Below are positions 25,501-38,100 of a stretch of DNA of 64,000 nt, piece after piece. The stretch's first letter is position 1, and the number at the start of each line of letters is the position of its first letter. Made by a program: the position numbers and the translations under genes. This stretch comes from Typha latifolia (Eukaryota; Streptophyta; Magnoliopsida; Poales; Typhaceae): assembly GCA_019914945.1 (NCBI GenBank), contig CM034105.1, positions 248,001-312,000 on the forward strand, given 5' to 3'. The notes below the pieces were generated by a model, which did no database searches, was not told where the DNA came from, and saw only the letters and a program-made list of their open reading frames with translations.

Positions 25501-28500
25501 ACTTTGCTGTCCTCAACTTCCCAGTTGGTCTAGTACCAACATTGGTTCAGATTATTGAATCGTCTACTTCAGATTCTATACATTTTCTGCGGCAGTGGTT
25601 GACACCCATCAAGGGAATTTTGCACATGGAAGGAGATCTAAGAGGCAGTCTTGCGAAACCCGAATGTGATGTCCAAATAAGGCTTCTTGATGGTGCTATT
25701 GGAGGTATCGATCTTGGACGAGCTGAAATAGTTGCTTCAGTAACCTCAATGAGTCGATTTCTGTTCAATGCCAACTTCGAACCCGTGGTACAAAGCGGTC
25801 ATGTACATATTCAAGGAAGTGTTCCTGTGGCTTACATCGATACTGACTCTGCGGAGGAAATTGATGAAGATAGAGATATTCCAAAGGGAGTCATACGAAT
25901 CCCTGTTTGGATAAAGGAAAATGAAAGAGGTTCTTTTGATGACCTTAGTGAGAAAAGGATTACCAGAGAAAAGATTGAAGAGGGATGGGACTTTCACTTA
26001 GCAGAAAGTCTCAAGGGTCTGAATTGGGATATGCTAGATCCTGGTGAGGTAAGGGTAAATGCAGATATTAAAGATGGAGGCATGACGTTGATAACAGCTT
26101 TATGTCCTTATGCAAACTGGCTACATGGCTATGCTGATATTGTTCTTCAGGTTGGTCAATCAGACAGTTGCATTTTGATGTTCTTAGATTATTATAATGT
26201 TTATGACTTTGTTCTACAATGTGTTAAGCATCAGTAAAGGGAAACTTGGTTCCAAAATAATAAATAGGAATATCCTGTCGAGCTGAGAAGCCTGAATTGA
26301 GCCTATTTTTAAGCCGAACTCAAGCCAAGCCAGATCGATTCAAGCCCAAACATGAAACTAGGCTATTTTCAAGCTAGGTTGAACTAAGTCTATTATTCAA
26401 GTCGAATCGGACCGAGCCTAAGCTGCCAAAGCATAAAACGAGCCAAGAACTATTCAAGCTGAGCCAAGAACTATTATATATATTAATAAATATTATATTT
26501 GAGCCGAGCCTATTGAGCCGTCTCCGACTCTGCTTGACATTCAAATCGAGCCCAAGGCTCGGGTCAGCTCAAGCCGAGCTGAGCTCAAGCGATTTGTTTG
26601 TTTTGACACCCTTAGTCTGGAGTTAGATGTTATTAACGCATGTCAACCTCGATGTAAATGATTTAGGTGTGGGTCTGCCATCCTTGCCGAATCAATGGAC
26701 CATTGTTGGCGGAACTGGTATAGTGCACAGCATAAAGTTATACCTACATCGACTTTCATTGAATATAGTTAGGCATTTGATGGAATAGAAAATGGAATGT
26801 TTCTAATCTAAACTGCCACTTAGGAAACCTCCACATTCCCGTCCTCCGGTTTTTTATTCTCGTTTTGTCTTGATTGGGTTCATGGTTTGTGTTTAATCCA
26901 TATAAGATAAATATGCTCTTCTTGGTTGTTATAATATTGATGTAATTACTGGTATGAATTGAGTTATTTTGTTCGTAATCTAGCTTGGTCAGAGAGCGCT
27001 TGTTGGGTTAAATGGTCTGTTCTTTTTCCTCTCTAAATGCCACTGGTGACTGGGCTCAACCACACATATATAACCAACTCTCAGGAGCAATCTTACAAGC
27101 TCTGAATTCATCGACTTATTTTGCTATTTTCCTTCAGTAGAGACTGTTCTCTATGTTTTTACCTGTATATTCATAAAGCTGACTCATTTGTACTCTTTTT
27201 CAAATATGTCACTGGCATGTGTGCTAAAGGTTAAAGGCACTGTTGAGCAGCCTGTTGTTGATGGATCTGCATCATTTCACCGGGCATCTGTTTCTTCTCC
27301 TGTCCTTCGAAAGCCACTCACGAATTTTGGCGGCACAGTTCATGTAGTATCTAATAGATTATGCATCAGTTCCATGGAAAGCAGGGTTAGTAGAAGAGGG
27401 AAGTTGTCACTGAAAGGGAACTTGCCCTTGAAAAGTACGGAGTCATCTATTGCTGATAAAATTGAGTTGAAATGTGAAGTTCTAGAAGTTCGGGCCAAGA
27501 ATATTTTGAGGTGAATGTTTTTTTTTTCTTTCTTTCCATCATTTTCATTTGCTACATATTAGAGTTTGACTATTAAATTTTAATCTTTATGTTTAAGTTT
27601 TATCAAAAGATTTAACACCCTTTTGGCCATTGAATGCACACATCTGCGAAAGCTCATTCCAAGGTGACAACATGACTGCTTTTTGTTCTTGGATTAGCTT
27701 CTCACAAACCTAATGTGCATGAAGACTTAGAAAGTGTTAAGACTTCTCTGAATGTTTTAATATAAAATATTCTAGTCCAGCTCAATCTGTTATTTTTTTT
27801 TTGTTGAGAAATCTGTTATATTTGCTATATCAGGATCTTGCTTTTATTGTGTTTAATTGCTTCTAAAATTTGGTATTAACAACTTCAATTGTCCAAAGAT
27901 TTTAAGTGTCAGGGACACACTTATCAAAACATCCTACCTTGTGGCACCAGCTTTGTGCCAATGGTGGCAGGACGGGGGAGGGAGAAATGAATGATAGAAA
28001 TGCGATGAAGGGAATTTTCTAGTTGGGGGTTAAAGCCATTATGCTCTAGGGTTCCTGGTCGACCTTGAACCAAAAGTAAACACAAAAATTAGGTCAGGGA
28101 AATGTTTCAGATGAATTTTGACGCCAATCCCAAATGTAAAAATGTCGAGCTTCAGGAAGTTTTCTGGTTGGGTTTGGGATCATTTCTGTGCCAGTAGCTT
28201 TTCCTCTATCTCCTTTTACTCTTTCACAGTCCCTTTTTATAGTTGCATGATTGTCATTTCTGTGCCAGCAAGTTGCTGCAATGAGATGATGGGCTAGGCA
28301 TGGGGCCACACTGAAATCCTTGGAATGTACCGTTGTGGGCAAGAGTTGTTGAAATTAATAGTGTTCTCTCTTTTTGTGGTATCTTTTACATACATTATGG
28401 CTGCTATTACTTTTATGCCAACTGCTTTTAACATGTTTTAGTTCCATGACAGCGGACAAGTAGACAGCCAAGTGCGAGTTACGGGTTCTATCTTGCAGCC

Positions 28501-30147
28501 AAACATCTCTGGAATGATTCAACTGAGCCACGGTGAAGCATATTTGCCCCATGACAAGGGAAATGGTGCTGTTGCCAATAGATTGACTTCAGATAAGTCT
28601 AGTTATCCTGCTGCTGCTTATAACAGGATGGCAACATCCAAAAATGTCTCACGTTCTTTTGGATCAGTATCTACTTCGTCAGAAAGTAAGTAGTATTGAC
28701 CTACTTCTGTGAAGGTTTAATACTTTTTTGTAAAGCTTTCACAAGTCCTTTTTGACTTTGTGCTTGGTGTGTGCATCTTTTATTGAATAGTATGGATTAA
28801 TATATTTTGAGAAATTTCGTTGTCTTACATTTTGCTAATAGAATATCGGTTGTCAAAGGAACTTATGTTAATCCTTTTGTAGGTCGACAATCAGAGGTAG
28901 AAAATGCAATGGAACAAGCAAACAAAATAATGGGTATTGATGTTCGGCTCAGTAATCTGAAGCTGATGCTGGGACCAGAATTGAGAATAGTGTACCCTTT
29001 AATTCTCAACTTTGTTGTTAGTGGTGATCTTGAGCTTGATGGTATGGCTCATCCCAAATGCATAAGACCTAAAGGGATTTTAACATTTGAAAATGGCGAC
29101 GTCAATTTAGTTGCCACTCAGGTAGGCTCGTTGTTTCTGGCGATTGTTTTACACTCATTGTGTTTTTGATGGTACTTAGACATGTCATGCTACAGTTTGT
29201 GGTTATTTAGTGTTTTTCTATGTTTGTGTTTATTGAATACTTATTTTTGGAAAACCTTACATATTTTAGTTGTTTGTTTACAGGTTAGGCTTAAAAGAGA
29301 CCATTTAAATATAGCAAAATTTGAGCCTGATCTTGGTTTAGACCCTATCCTTGATTTAGTACTAGTCGGATCTGAGTGGCAATTCAGGATCCAAAGTCGG
29401 GCTAGTACATGGCAGGACAAATTGCTAGTGACGTCAACACGCTCTGTGGATCAGGGTGTTCTTTCGCCTACTGAGGTGAGGCGTAAAATTGAACACTCAA
29501 ACTGATATCATCCTTTCTGGATGCTTTTTCAATTTTTGTTGTGTGATGATTCTTGTTGATACATCTATTTCTGCAGGCTGCTAAGGTTTTTGAGACGCAA
29601 CTAGCAGAGTCTTTGTTGGAAGGTGATGGACAGCTTGCATTTAAGAAACTAGCAACTGCAACACTTGAAACATTGATGCCACGAATAGAAGGCAAAGGAG
29701 AATTTGGACAGGCACGATGGAGGCTGGTGTATGCTCCACAGATCCCAAGTTTGCTCTCTGTGGACCCCACAGCTGACCCACTTAAATCCCTGGCAAATAA
29801 TATATTTTTTGCTACGGAAGTTGAAGTGCAGCTTGGAAAGCGCCTTCAGGTAATTTAATTATCGAACACAACAACTTCAACTCTTTAGAACCCAGATATA
29901 TGGTAATTTTATTCAACGAAACTAAAAGATCTTCACGTATGACAATTAAACGAAAGGCAAGTTAGGTATGTTATGGCTATGGCTGTCAAAATAATCAAGC
30001 CAACTAGAGCTTAGCTCAATAAGGCTCGTTCAAGCTTGGCTAAAAAATGAGTTGACCTGAGTTTGATCTTCAAATAAGCTCAAAAATAATTTCAAAGACA
30101 AGCTTAATCGTAAGCCGGCTCAATCAAATAGGCTCAAAATAATTATA

Positions 30148-30186
<39 letters not shown>

Positions 30187-31119
30187 GAGTAATATTTTTT
30201 ATATTATACTATAATTTTGTTATATTCTAAGATTTGCCTAAGTGGATTGTTATGTACTCTGATGGAGTTTAGTTCTAAATTTTAATTCTATTATATCTTT
30301 TCTAAATATATGGATATTTCTATTAGTTTATATTTTTGAATTGGACTTTATTTTAAACTTGATTCAAGACTAAATCAAACTTGAATTGATTAAGGCTTGA
30401 AATTGTTTATTGATCGGCTCGTTTAGGCTCAAGTTCGAAATTAGCTCGAATAGCTCGAAGTGAAATGATTCCAATTCATGCTTGATCACAAATATAAGCT
30501 CGAAATTAATTTCATCAAGCTTGAACAGAGCTAGGCTGAATTACACCACTAGCTATGACTGTGGCTATGGCTTGTAGATATGATAGCAAAATTTTCTGGA
30601 GGTTAGTAGGATTACATTTGGATAAACACAACTAGTTTGCTCTACCAAAGTGCGTGTAGCAGCATGAGCAATGTGCTCAGACTGATAAAAGAGTGTACAA
30701 TAGTCTTTCACAAGTAATTTAGGATCATAGGTTCTTTAAGCTAACTAATGACACATCTTTCCTGCTGATATGGGGCATAGGGAGAGCACTACCTCTATCA
30801 CTGAAAAGGTGGTTTTCAGGAGACAAGCCCAAATAGATGGCATCTATTAACGTTAGATGTTTTTGGAGACTGATCATACTTCATTTTCTTTATTTTGAGG
30901 TATTTAAATTTCTAAGTGGAGAAGTCAACGGAATGAAGTTATTCTAGCATTTTCTCTCCCGTGATTTTTCAGGCCTCCGTTGTTAGACAGATGAAAGATT
31001 CAGAAATGGCCATGCAGTGGACTCTGATTTATCAGCTAACTAGCCGTCTCCGAGTTCTTTTCCAGTCAACCCCATCTAATCGGCTTCTTTTTGAGTATTC
31101 CGCCACTTCGCAAGGCTAG
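10583..31119 (+). CDS. TIC236: TIC236 / SUBSTANDARD STARCH GRAIN 4, plastid-envelope TamB (DUF490) protein (2204 aa)
   Basis: Coding exons: 10583-12621, 14044-14242, 14368-14427, 15169-15273, 15615-15755, 17445-17507, 17955-18182, 18295-18378, 20258-20415, 20547-21063, 21445-21615, 21751-21810, 22700-22822, 23774-24049, 24360-24425, 24660-24791, 25323-26150, 27230-27510, 28453-28685, 28883-29121, 29284-29475, 29577-29849, 30973-31119. They total 6615 nt and stay in frame throughout. TIC236 is an inner-envelope protein that spans to the outer-envelope channel TOC75 and links it to the TIC translocon during protein import; the rice orthologue (SSG4) affects starch-granule size. The N-terminus is Ser/basic-rich, as in a transit peptide, followed by a membrane segment (about residues 106-127) and a very long beta-rich tail ending in the TamB/DUF490 domain (last exons, for example RWRLVYAPQIPSLLSV and LLFEYSATSQG). 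Length is close to Arabidopsis TIC236. The first exon ends at a GTCTGA donor, weaker than consensus but required by the frame. Several introns carry transposon remnants. Confidence 0.95.
13335..13671. mobile_element. hAT-type MITE in a TIC236 intron (337 bp)
   Basis: The element is flanked by perfect 8-bp direct repeats GCTGAAAG at 13327-13334 and 13672-13679, the target-site length of hAT transposons. Its ends are inverted repeats: CATAGTTCAAAGTTTCG at the left and, read on the minus strand, CATGGTTTGAAGTTTCG at the right (14 of 17 match). No coding capacity is present, so this is a non-autonomous element. It sits in the intron after the first coding exon of TIC236. Confidence 0.75.
16430..16960. 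repeat. GC-rich insertion in a TIC236 intron, probable transposon fragment
   Basis: This block is far more GC-rich than the surrounding AT-rich intron and contains repeated GTGCC/GGCAC palindromic words (for example around 16885-16930). Its ORFs (16495-16768) have low-complexity Arg/Ser/Pro composition and no recognisable domain. The sharp change in composition suggests an inserted element. Boundaries and class are not determined. Confidence 0.35.
18622..19240. mobile_element. Possible Tourist/Harbinger-like element in a TIC236 intron
   Basis: The left end reads GAGTGTGTTTGGTTATCC. The right end, on the minus strand, reads GGGCATGTTTGTTGCTGG, giving imperfect inverted termini. The left flank is TTA and the right flank TTG, compatible with a decayed 3-bp TTA target duplication. 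The interior is AT-rich without coding potential. Boundaries are tentative. Confidence 0.35.
26274..26613 (-). repeat. Interspersed repeat rich in GAGCC/AAGCC words, copy 1
   Basis: A dense series of variants of GAGCCGAGCTCAAGC ends TTTTGACACCCTTAG. Read on the minus strand this begins with GGGTGTCAAAA, a terminal sequence common in plant hAT-like repeats. It lies in the intron after the 828-bp exon of TIC236. A second copy in the opposite orientation is at 29983-30550. Confidence 0.5.
29983..30550 (+). repeat. Interspersed repeat rich in GAGCC/AAGCC words, copy 2
   Basis: The left end CTGTCAAAATAATCAAGCC resembles the minus-strand start of the copy at 26274-26613; the right end is GAATTACACCACT. 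Flanks GGCTATGG and AGCTATGA agree at 6 of 8 positions and may be an eroded 8-bp target duplication. A (TA)n tract (30150-30183) lies inside. It sits in the last intron of TIC236. Confidence 0.45.
30150..30183. repeat. (TA)n microsatellite
   Basis: About 17 TA units lie within the interspersed repeat in the last TIC236 intron. Confidence 0.95.
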
Positions 31120-32172
31120 GCAATTTGTACCTGTGACAGCATGCCGAGGCAATCATCTTGGATAAATTTGGTGTTGCAATCAATATGTTTATAGTGAATT
31201 TTTTTTTGCAGCAACTGTAAATTATTTGTGTATATGAAATAACTTTCTTTTGTCCAGAAGTTAGGTTAGCACGCAACTGTGCAGCTTTATCCTGTAACTC
31301 ATTATTGCTTCGCAAAATAGAAAGATAGGCGTTGCAGTCATGATTAGATGGAAGAGATTATGGCAGCAAGACTGAGCTGATGCGTCCCAGTGAATCTTTA
31401 ATACATCTTGCTGGTTGGCCTGGTCTTGGCTGTGGTAATATGAAGAAATTGAATTTCCGTCCGATGTAATTAAAAGCATCTGAACCTCCTACGAGTAACG
31501 AGCTTGGCTTTTTCATTGTTGGAAGGATCAATGTAATGCACAGCATGGGAATGATGTGTTGGGAAAGGGAAATGATGCAATTATAAGCTCAACCATCTAA
31601 TGTACATAATTGAAATATGGGTGCTTCTTTGGACTCCATGAACGCCGAATATGTGTTTAATAGAATCTATTGCTTCTGCAAAACATCGTATGCTGAAGCC
31701 GAATTTTGCAGAAATAAACACAAATCATAAAATGTTTAACTAATTAAATAGTTTTGTTAATTTTGGATAAGTTGTGCCATTGTCCAACATAAATGATTCA
31801 ATTTCACAAAATAATTAGTTAAGCATAAGGAACAGTAGTGTCCCTAAGCACACGACAAATGACAATTGTCCAACATAAATGAATAACATTTATTAATATA
31901 ATGTTTCACTAGAAAATTTAACTTAAATTAACGACAAAAACTCTTATATAAACAGAAGGCATGTAAGAGCAAGTGGAAAGTTCAGTTTCAACATTCAGTG
32001 TAAGCACATACTGCAAAACTCATTAAAGATGTTTGTGCAGAATTTAGATCTTACTAAGCAGGAATCAAATTCTAGCAATTGTAAGTTTATTTATTTATAA
32101 ATTACCATAAATAAAACCTAAAGAGAGACAAGATGTTTCAATACTTATCCTTGTCCTCTGAAATTCCTATAA
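31120..32172. other. Intergenic region between two convergent 3' ends
   Basis: This 1.05-kb stretch holds the 3' UTRs of TIC236 (+) and the hydrolase gene (-). No ORF with recognisable content is present. AATAAA at about 31713 could serve TIC236, but distance makes this uncertain. Confidence 0.5.
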
Positions 32173-35100
32173 TCAAACACTTAATTCATTTTCAGGAGTT
32201 AAGGGCTCAAATACTGATTCCACTTCAGCCATGTCGACATCCTCCAGTGCTGCGGGATTCCATTTGGGATTCTGCAAAGAACCACGCAGGGAACTTTAAT
32301 AAAGTGATATAAATAAGCTCACTTCTGATAGGTGTGAAATGGAACACTACGACCCCTAGAAAGAATTACCAAATAGAGGATCCCCTGGAACAAGAATGTA
32401 AGAATGAATGACCATGGTTATGTAAATGTGTAACATCTTGGCATTAATATGCAACCACTCTTTCCATTCATGGCAATGAAAGAGAAACCAACTTTCACGG
32501 AGAACCATAGTATACATCACCTTGTTATCAAGACATTATATTGGTTCATATCCTGAGAAATCTTTGACATCCATTAAGTGTCATCATATCAAGCTATACA
32601 AACACAGGATTCTGAAATTTCAATTATTCAGCAATCAAATATACCCAAATTTTGGAACCAAAATTATGATGGAAGTTATTGGGCTTTCGAGTACGTATGT
32701 TTGTAATATGATGTAGCACGCAACTGAAAATGAGTACTCAAAAGTCAAAAGTAAGCATGTCTATGTTGAAGCATCTTCCATAAATAGTGTGAAATAAATG
32801 CGATACAGCAAAAGGCACCTAGATGCAATCCTAAGTAGGGAAGGCAGGGTTAAAATAACTCAGAAGAGAGATAATATGCACTAGACAAATACTTAACAAG
32901 ACACCCAAAGAAAGCTACTATCCAACAGACTTCTCCATTATTACAGACTACCATGGTCAAATCACCTTGGATGGTCAAATAGAAAATAATCGAAAGATGG
33001 ATGCAAAAGCAAAGAGAGCAGCAAACACCTAAAAAAGATGAAATTTCACTGAAATGTTCTGCCTCCTCATTGTGTGCAAATGCTCACTAATGAAATGAGA
33101 AAAATCACAGATAAGGAAAAAAAACACTTGGAAACAAATTCTCTGCATTAAGCGGTAACTTAACAGAAAACCACAGGGGTTCTCATTATCCATTAGACTT
33201 CTCCCCTATTGCACAGATAACATAGTCAATCATCTTGGAAGGCTCTACAAAAAAATGAAACATGCTGCAAACACCTTTACAAGACTCTTTAGGTGGGTGA
33301 AGTCTATTCAGGTGCAACAGTAACTGTTGCACCTTAAATATAATTGCGCACAAGTCTCCGTCTTTTCTCTTTAAATGTTTTTCTTTCTCTGTTGGCAAAC
33401 AAAAGGAGTACAGACAAACTAAAGAATCTTGTCTATCATCCAAATAGTTAAATTTGTTCTTCCTCGCTTCAGATGTGGCATTAAACATTATATGAAACTC
33501 AACATGTATTTCAGCTCCCTTCTTCATTATTTCCTATATAGGATTTTTTATTGTCTTATTCATACACCCTGTACCAATGAAATCCTACAATTATCACTGG
33601 CTAAGGCATGGTTTGATGCATTCCGTTTCCTTCATCAAGGAAAATTAATTAATCTGAACTCAAATTGGTGATTTTTAACATGAGTTTAGCATGTAGAGGA
33701 TCTTGGTCCTCTAGCAATACTGCTAGGCTTTCATGCATTGGACTTGCAGAATTCCTAGATAATTTAATAGCTCATTTATCTTGTGTCCTTTGAGGATTGC
33801 AGTATCTCTTATGCTCAACTAGTTTCTTAGAGGCACCTTGATGTGAAATAACGGGTTGTTAGGATTCTAGGAACGACAATGGAGAAAGAAAAAAAAAATG
33901 AATAGGGTTTTATACCTCCATTCTCAACTAGGGTTTCACACCTAAAACTTGCACCGGAGATAAATAGCTACAAATTTTACACCTCCATTCTCAACTAGGA
34001 TTTCACACCTAAAACTTGCATTGGAAATAAATCGCTACAAATTTTATTTCTTTATTAACTTCAATTGAGTAAAAAGTTGGCATATATATAGACCTTACAA
34101 ATGACAATAAACAAATAACACTTTAAACAATTGTAGAAAAACAAATATAACTCTAAACACCATAAATTACAAATATATAATAAAAATAATTAACTTAAAG
34201 AGGAATTGCACTAATACATGTGCCCGTGTAATATGTCATTGATGTTCGTATCATTCTCCCCGAGTGGGAGAGAACTCAACTTTGTCGAGTGTGTCCTCTG
34301 TAGTATTCATATTGCTCCAATCTCACAGTTTCCTAACACTTCAACTCACTTCATTCAAGCAAAATATCATCAGGTTCAGTGATAGGTTTCACATGTCCAC
34401 CTAACAAATAATAGTTTCACACCCAAGTTTTTCTAATGATAGGACTTGTTCTTTAGTGACTTCGAGTAGTGAACTGAGACTTTTCTCATATTGCTTTAGC
34501 TTGCAGGGCTTCTATCATTCCAAGTCATTTTAGTCAAGCCAAGTATCAACATGGTTAGGGATAGGTTTCACACCTTCACCCTCAAGCTAAAGTTTCACAC
34601 CTAAATCTTCTTAATGTCAAGACTTGTCATCAATTTTAGAAAAAAACACTGATCATAGAGACGAGAGAAGTCAATGGGGATGCGATAGCGGTGGATGGTG
34701 ATTGACGGTTACAAGCAAGTGACGATAGGTAGTGGAGTTCAGAGAAGATGGTGTTGGCGGTGGTGGAGAGCAACTCTGGTTGTGTCGGGAGTTGATGGAG
34801 AGCGACATTGGTGGTGACAACATTAGTGGAGAGCACTGCTGGCGACGACAACGTCGACTAGCTATGGGAGTCTAGTAAAGGAATTGAGAAAGGTAGGTTT
34901 AGATATGTTGAGGTTGAATATGACTTAAGGCTAACATGTGGGAATGTGTTGGGGTTAAGGCTAATGGGTCAGATTAGGTTGGATACTAATAGATTTGAGG
35001 ATTGAGTTGGTGAGTTGAAATGGTTTGGGTCTGAGTTAGTTTGAGTTCAGGTGAGTTTGAATTTAATAGGTAGGTGAGGAAATTTTGGTAGATATGACAA

Positions 35101-38100
35101 GGAAGAAAAGAAAGAAAATTTTAATATTTGGGGGAGGGGAGGTTTTAAAATTCGAATTTTGGGATAGGTTTGGGTAGTTAGTATTTGTTAGGAGGGATAA
35201 GAAAAAAAAAGATTCGTTGAAATCTCAAGGAAAGGATAAACCATTAAAATTTGAAATTCACGAAGTACTAAATTTGAAATACACGAAATTCAAAAATTTG
35301 AAATTCTCAAAATTCTGACATTCGATTTTTTTTTCAGTGCACCTATAACAGAGAAGAAGGTTAATTTAGATGATGATTGACTATTGGATGATGCAGGAAC
35401 ACTCCATGTCCACAATTTCGTAATACCGATTGATTCTTCTTATTCCTCCACAATGGTGAGTTTCTCATGCGAATGTGGTAGAGTTCGTGATGATAAGACA
35501 TTCATAATGCAAGTGTCAAACGATAGACAATTGTAGAGCGGCTCATGACCTGGAAGGCCTATCTATACCAAATGGAAATGGTAATAAAGATTAGGGAAGA
35601 TGGGTAGGACGAATAAATTAATGGATGGCAGAGAGAGAAAAATGTGGTTTGGAGAAGATTTGAATTCTAAAATCATTGCTTTAATACCAAAATAATGTGA
35701 AACAATGGTCGTTAAGATTCTAGAAACGATGATAGTGAAAGAAAAAAAAAGAATGAGGTTCACACCTCCATTATTTACTAGAGTTTCACACCCAAAATTT
35801 AGATTGAAGATAAATCTTGAAAAAAAAATATTTCTTCTTTAACTTCAATTGAGTAAAAATTTAGCTTATATATAAATCTTACAAATGACAATAAGTAAAT
35901 AACACCCTGAACAACAACAAAAAAGCAAATACAACTCTAAACACTATAAATACTTAAATAGTAAATATATAATAAAAATAATTGATTCAAGACTAGTTTC
36001 CTAATGGAGGAACTACATTGATACATATGTTCGTGTAATGTCATTGATGTCTGCATCACAACTTTGCTGATAATAATTTATGTTTGGAGTTACTTTAGCT
36101 TATCAATCAACATGGCATATTGGCATTTGCATGTCTTTTAATTTGACATGTTAGTTGTTAATTGTTACCTTATGGACAAGTTGGTTGGGAATTGGGAAAT
36201 CTAAATAGTTCTCAAAGCTTGAAGAGTACTTAATGGTTTATTATATTCCATCCTTGTTCAAGCCAAACAACATATTTCTTACACAAATAACTGCCAAAGG
36301 TAGGTAAAATATGGTCTCAGTAAAAGAAAATACCTGGTCCTTGTCCACCAAAACTGCCCGAACACCTTCAGCAAAATCATGTCGAATTGAGGACCTCAAG
36401 GCCATGCGATATTCAATTTTCATAACACCATTTAGCTGTTGCATAATGCAGCATAAGATAGAAAGTCATACTTTATGCGTACATAAGCTAACTGAAACCA
36501 GGACGAAGCTTGACTATCTGACGGCTTACTTTTGACATTTGGTAATTATCATTTCCTTGTGCAGATGCAACTTGGGAAAAATGCTTCTGGGTTAAACAAA
36601 GAGAAAAGGGAGCACCTTTACCAAGCCCAGCAAGAGCATCACTGGCCCATTCTGCCACTGTAGCCAGAAACAATGATGAGATAGATCATCTAATAGTTAA
36701 TGCCCTAATTGATTTTCACAGGGCCATTCTTTTATTATTTTGGTTTTCAGCCAGGAGATATATTTTGCGCTTTTATTATTCTAGACCACTAGATGCAAAA
36801 TTAATGGGAATTGTCAATTCATGGGACATGTTTATTGTGGTACCAAGGTACAGTCAATGCCAATCCATGTCAATTTATTCATTAAGTCGTTAGATTGTAA
36901 ATAAAATATTTGCTTCACCGAAATGTTGGCTTCATTAGTTCCCTATTTGCATGCGTCAGTTCTGTTTTGCCAGAAGAAAAATATCGTATGTTTTAATTGT
37001 GATTATCAGGAAAGTGCTATGAGAATGTAAACCCATCCCTTCTCTTCCCTATTTAAACCAATCCCATAACAAGAGAAATTTCACGGTCTAGCATGTTGAG
37101 AAAATTAAACATCAACGTGATACTGGTACACAAAGGTGTGAAACTATCAGCAAACTTAGCATCATTTGCATCTTAGTGGATCCTTGCTCTAAATTGGGAT
37201 TGTATCCAAGAGTATACCTGCAGCATCTGTACTCATTTGATGCTTTCTCAGCTCTTCTATTGTCTCAGAGACTGGTTTATGTGCAGCAAAACAAGAAATG
37301 ATATGAGGCAAAAGAATTTCCAGCTTAGCTTCTGATTCAGGCTCCTTATGATAGTTTGCTAATAGTGCCTGAACATCTTTATGAGGATCATCTGTGCTGC
37401 AACCACAAAATACATGAGCTCAAGGAACCTCAACAAGGTCAATAGATAAATGTATCCTAGACTGATTTGTAGCATTTGAACAAAACCAAGAAACCAGATA
37501 AACTACAGTTTTACAATAAAATTATCTTCAAAATGTCAGCTTACATGTACTCGTATTTAAAAGATTTATAGATCTATTGATTACAACAAATGTCAAAAAG
37601 AGAATTTTAAAAGAAGAAACAATTAGCATTGATTCACACTTCAACCAGAACACCTTAAGTGCAGCTGCTAAAAGCAAATCTGTCCTATCTTGCAAATGCA
37701 TTTTTTCAGAAAATCCTAACAAAAAAGTTGATTGAATTAGCCTGTATATGTAAGACCTTAGTTGATGACAAAAGAAACACAAAAATAAGAAAGGAGAGGG
37801 AAATCAGACACCTAGAAACTTATGCAGACATTGTGCAATCTGCTAAACAGGAATCTAACAGTGCAAAGAGAAAGAAGGATGGAGATGGGATTTTGAAGTA
37901 TAATGACAAAAGGGAAAGTATTGCACAGGAAGTACAAAGATAAACAAAGTAAAAGCCTACTACATTTTCAAGTCTCTTTTCATATTTTCATCACCAAAAA
38001 GAGGAACTGTTTAAAAACCTCAAATGCTCAGATTATCAACTCAATCAGAAAATTTTATGATGGAAATAATGGGCTCCATGATTATGAAACACTAAGGGCG

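Noticed and set aside
37659..37943. 94-codon ORF on the plus strand within the hydrolase gene
   Set aside because: It sits in an intron, is AT-rich and shows no domain; it is opposite to the host gene and has no promoter-like context.
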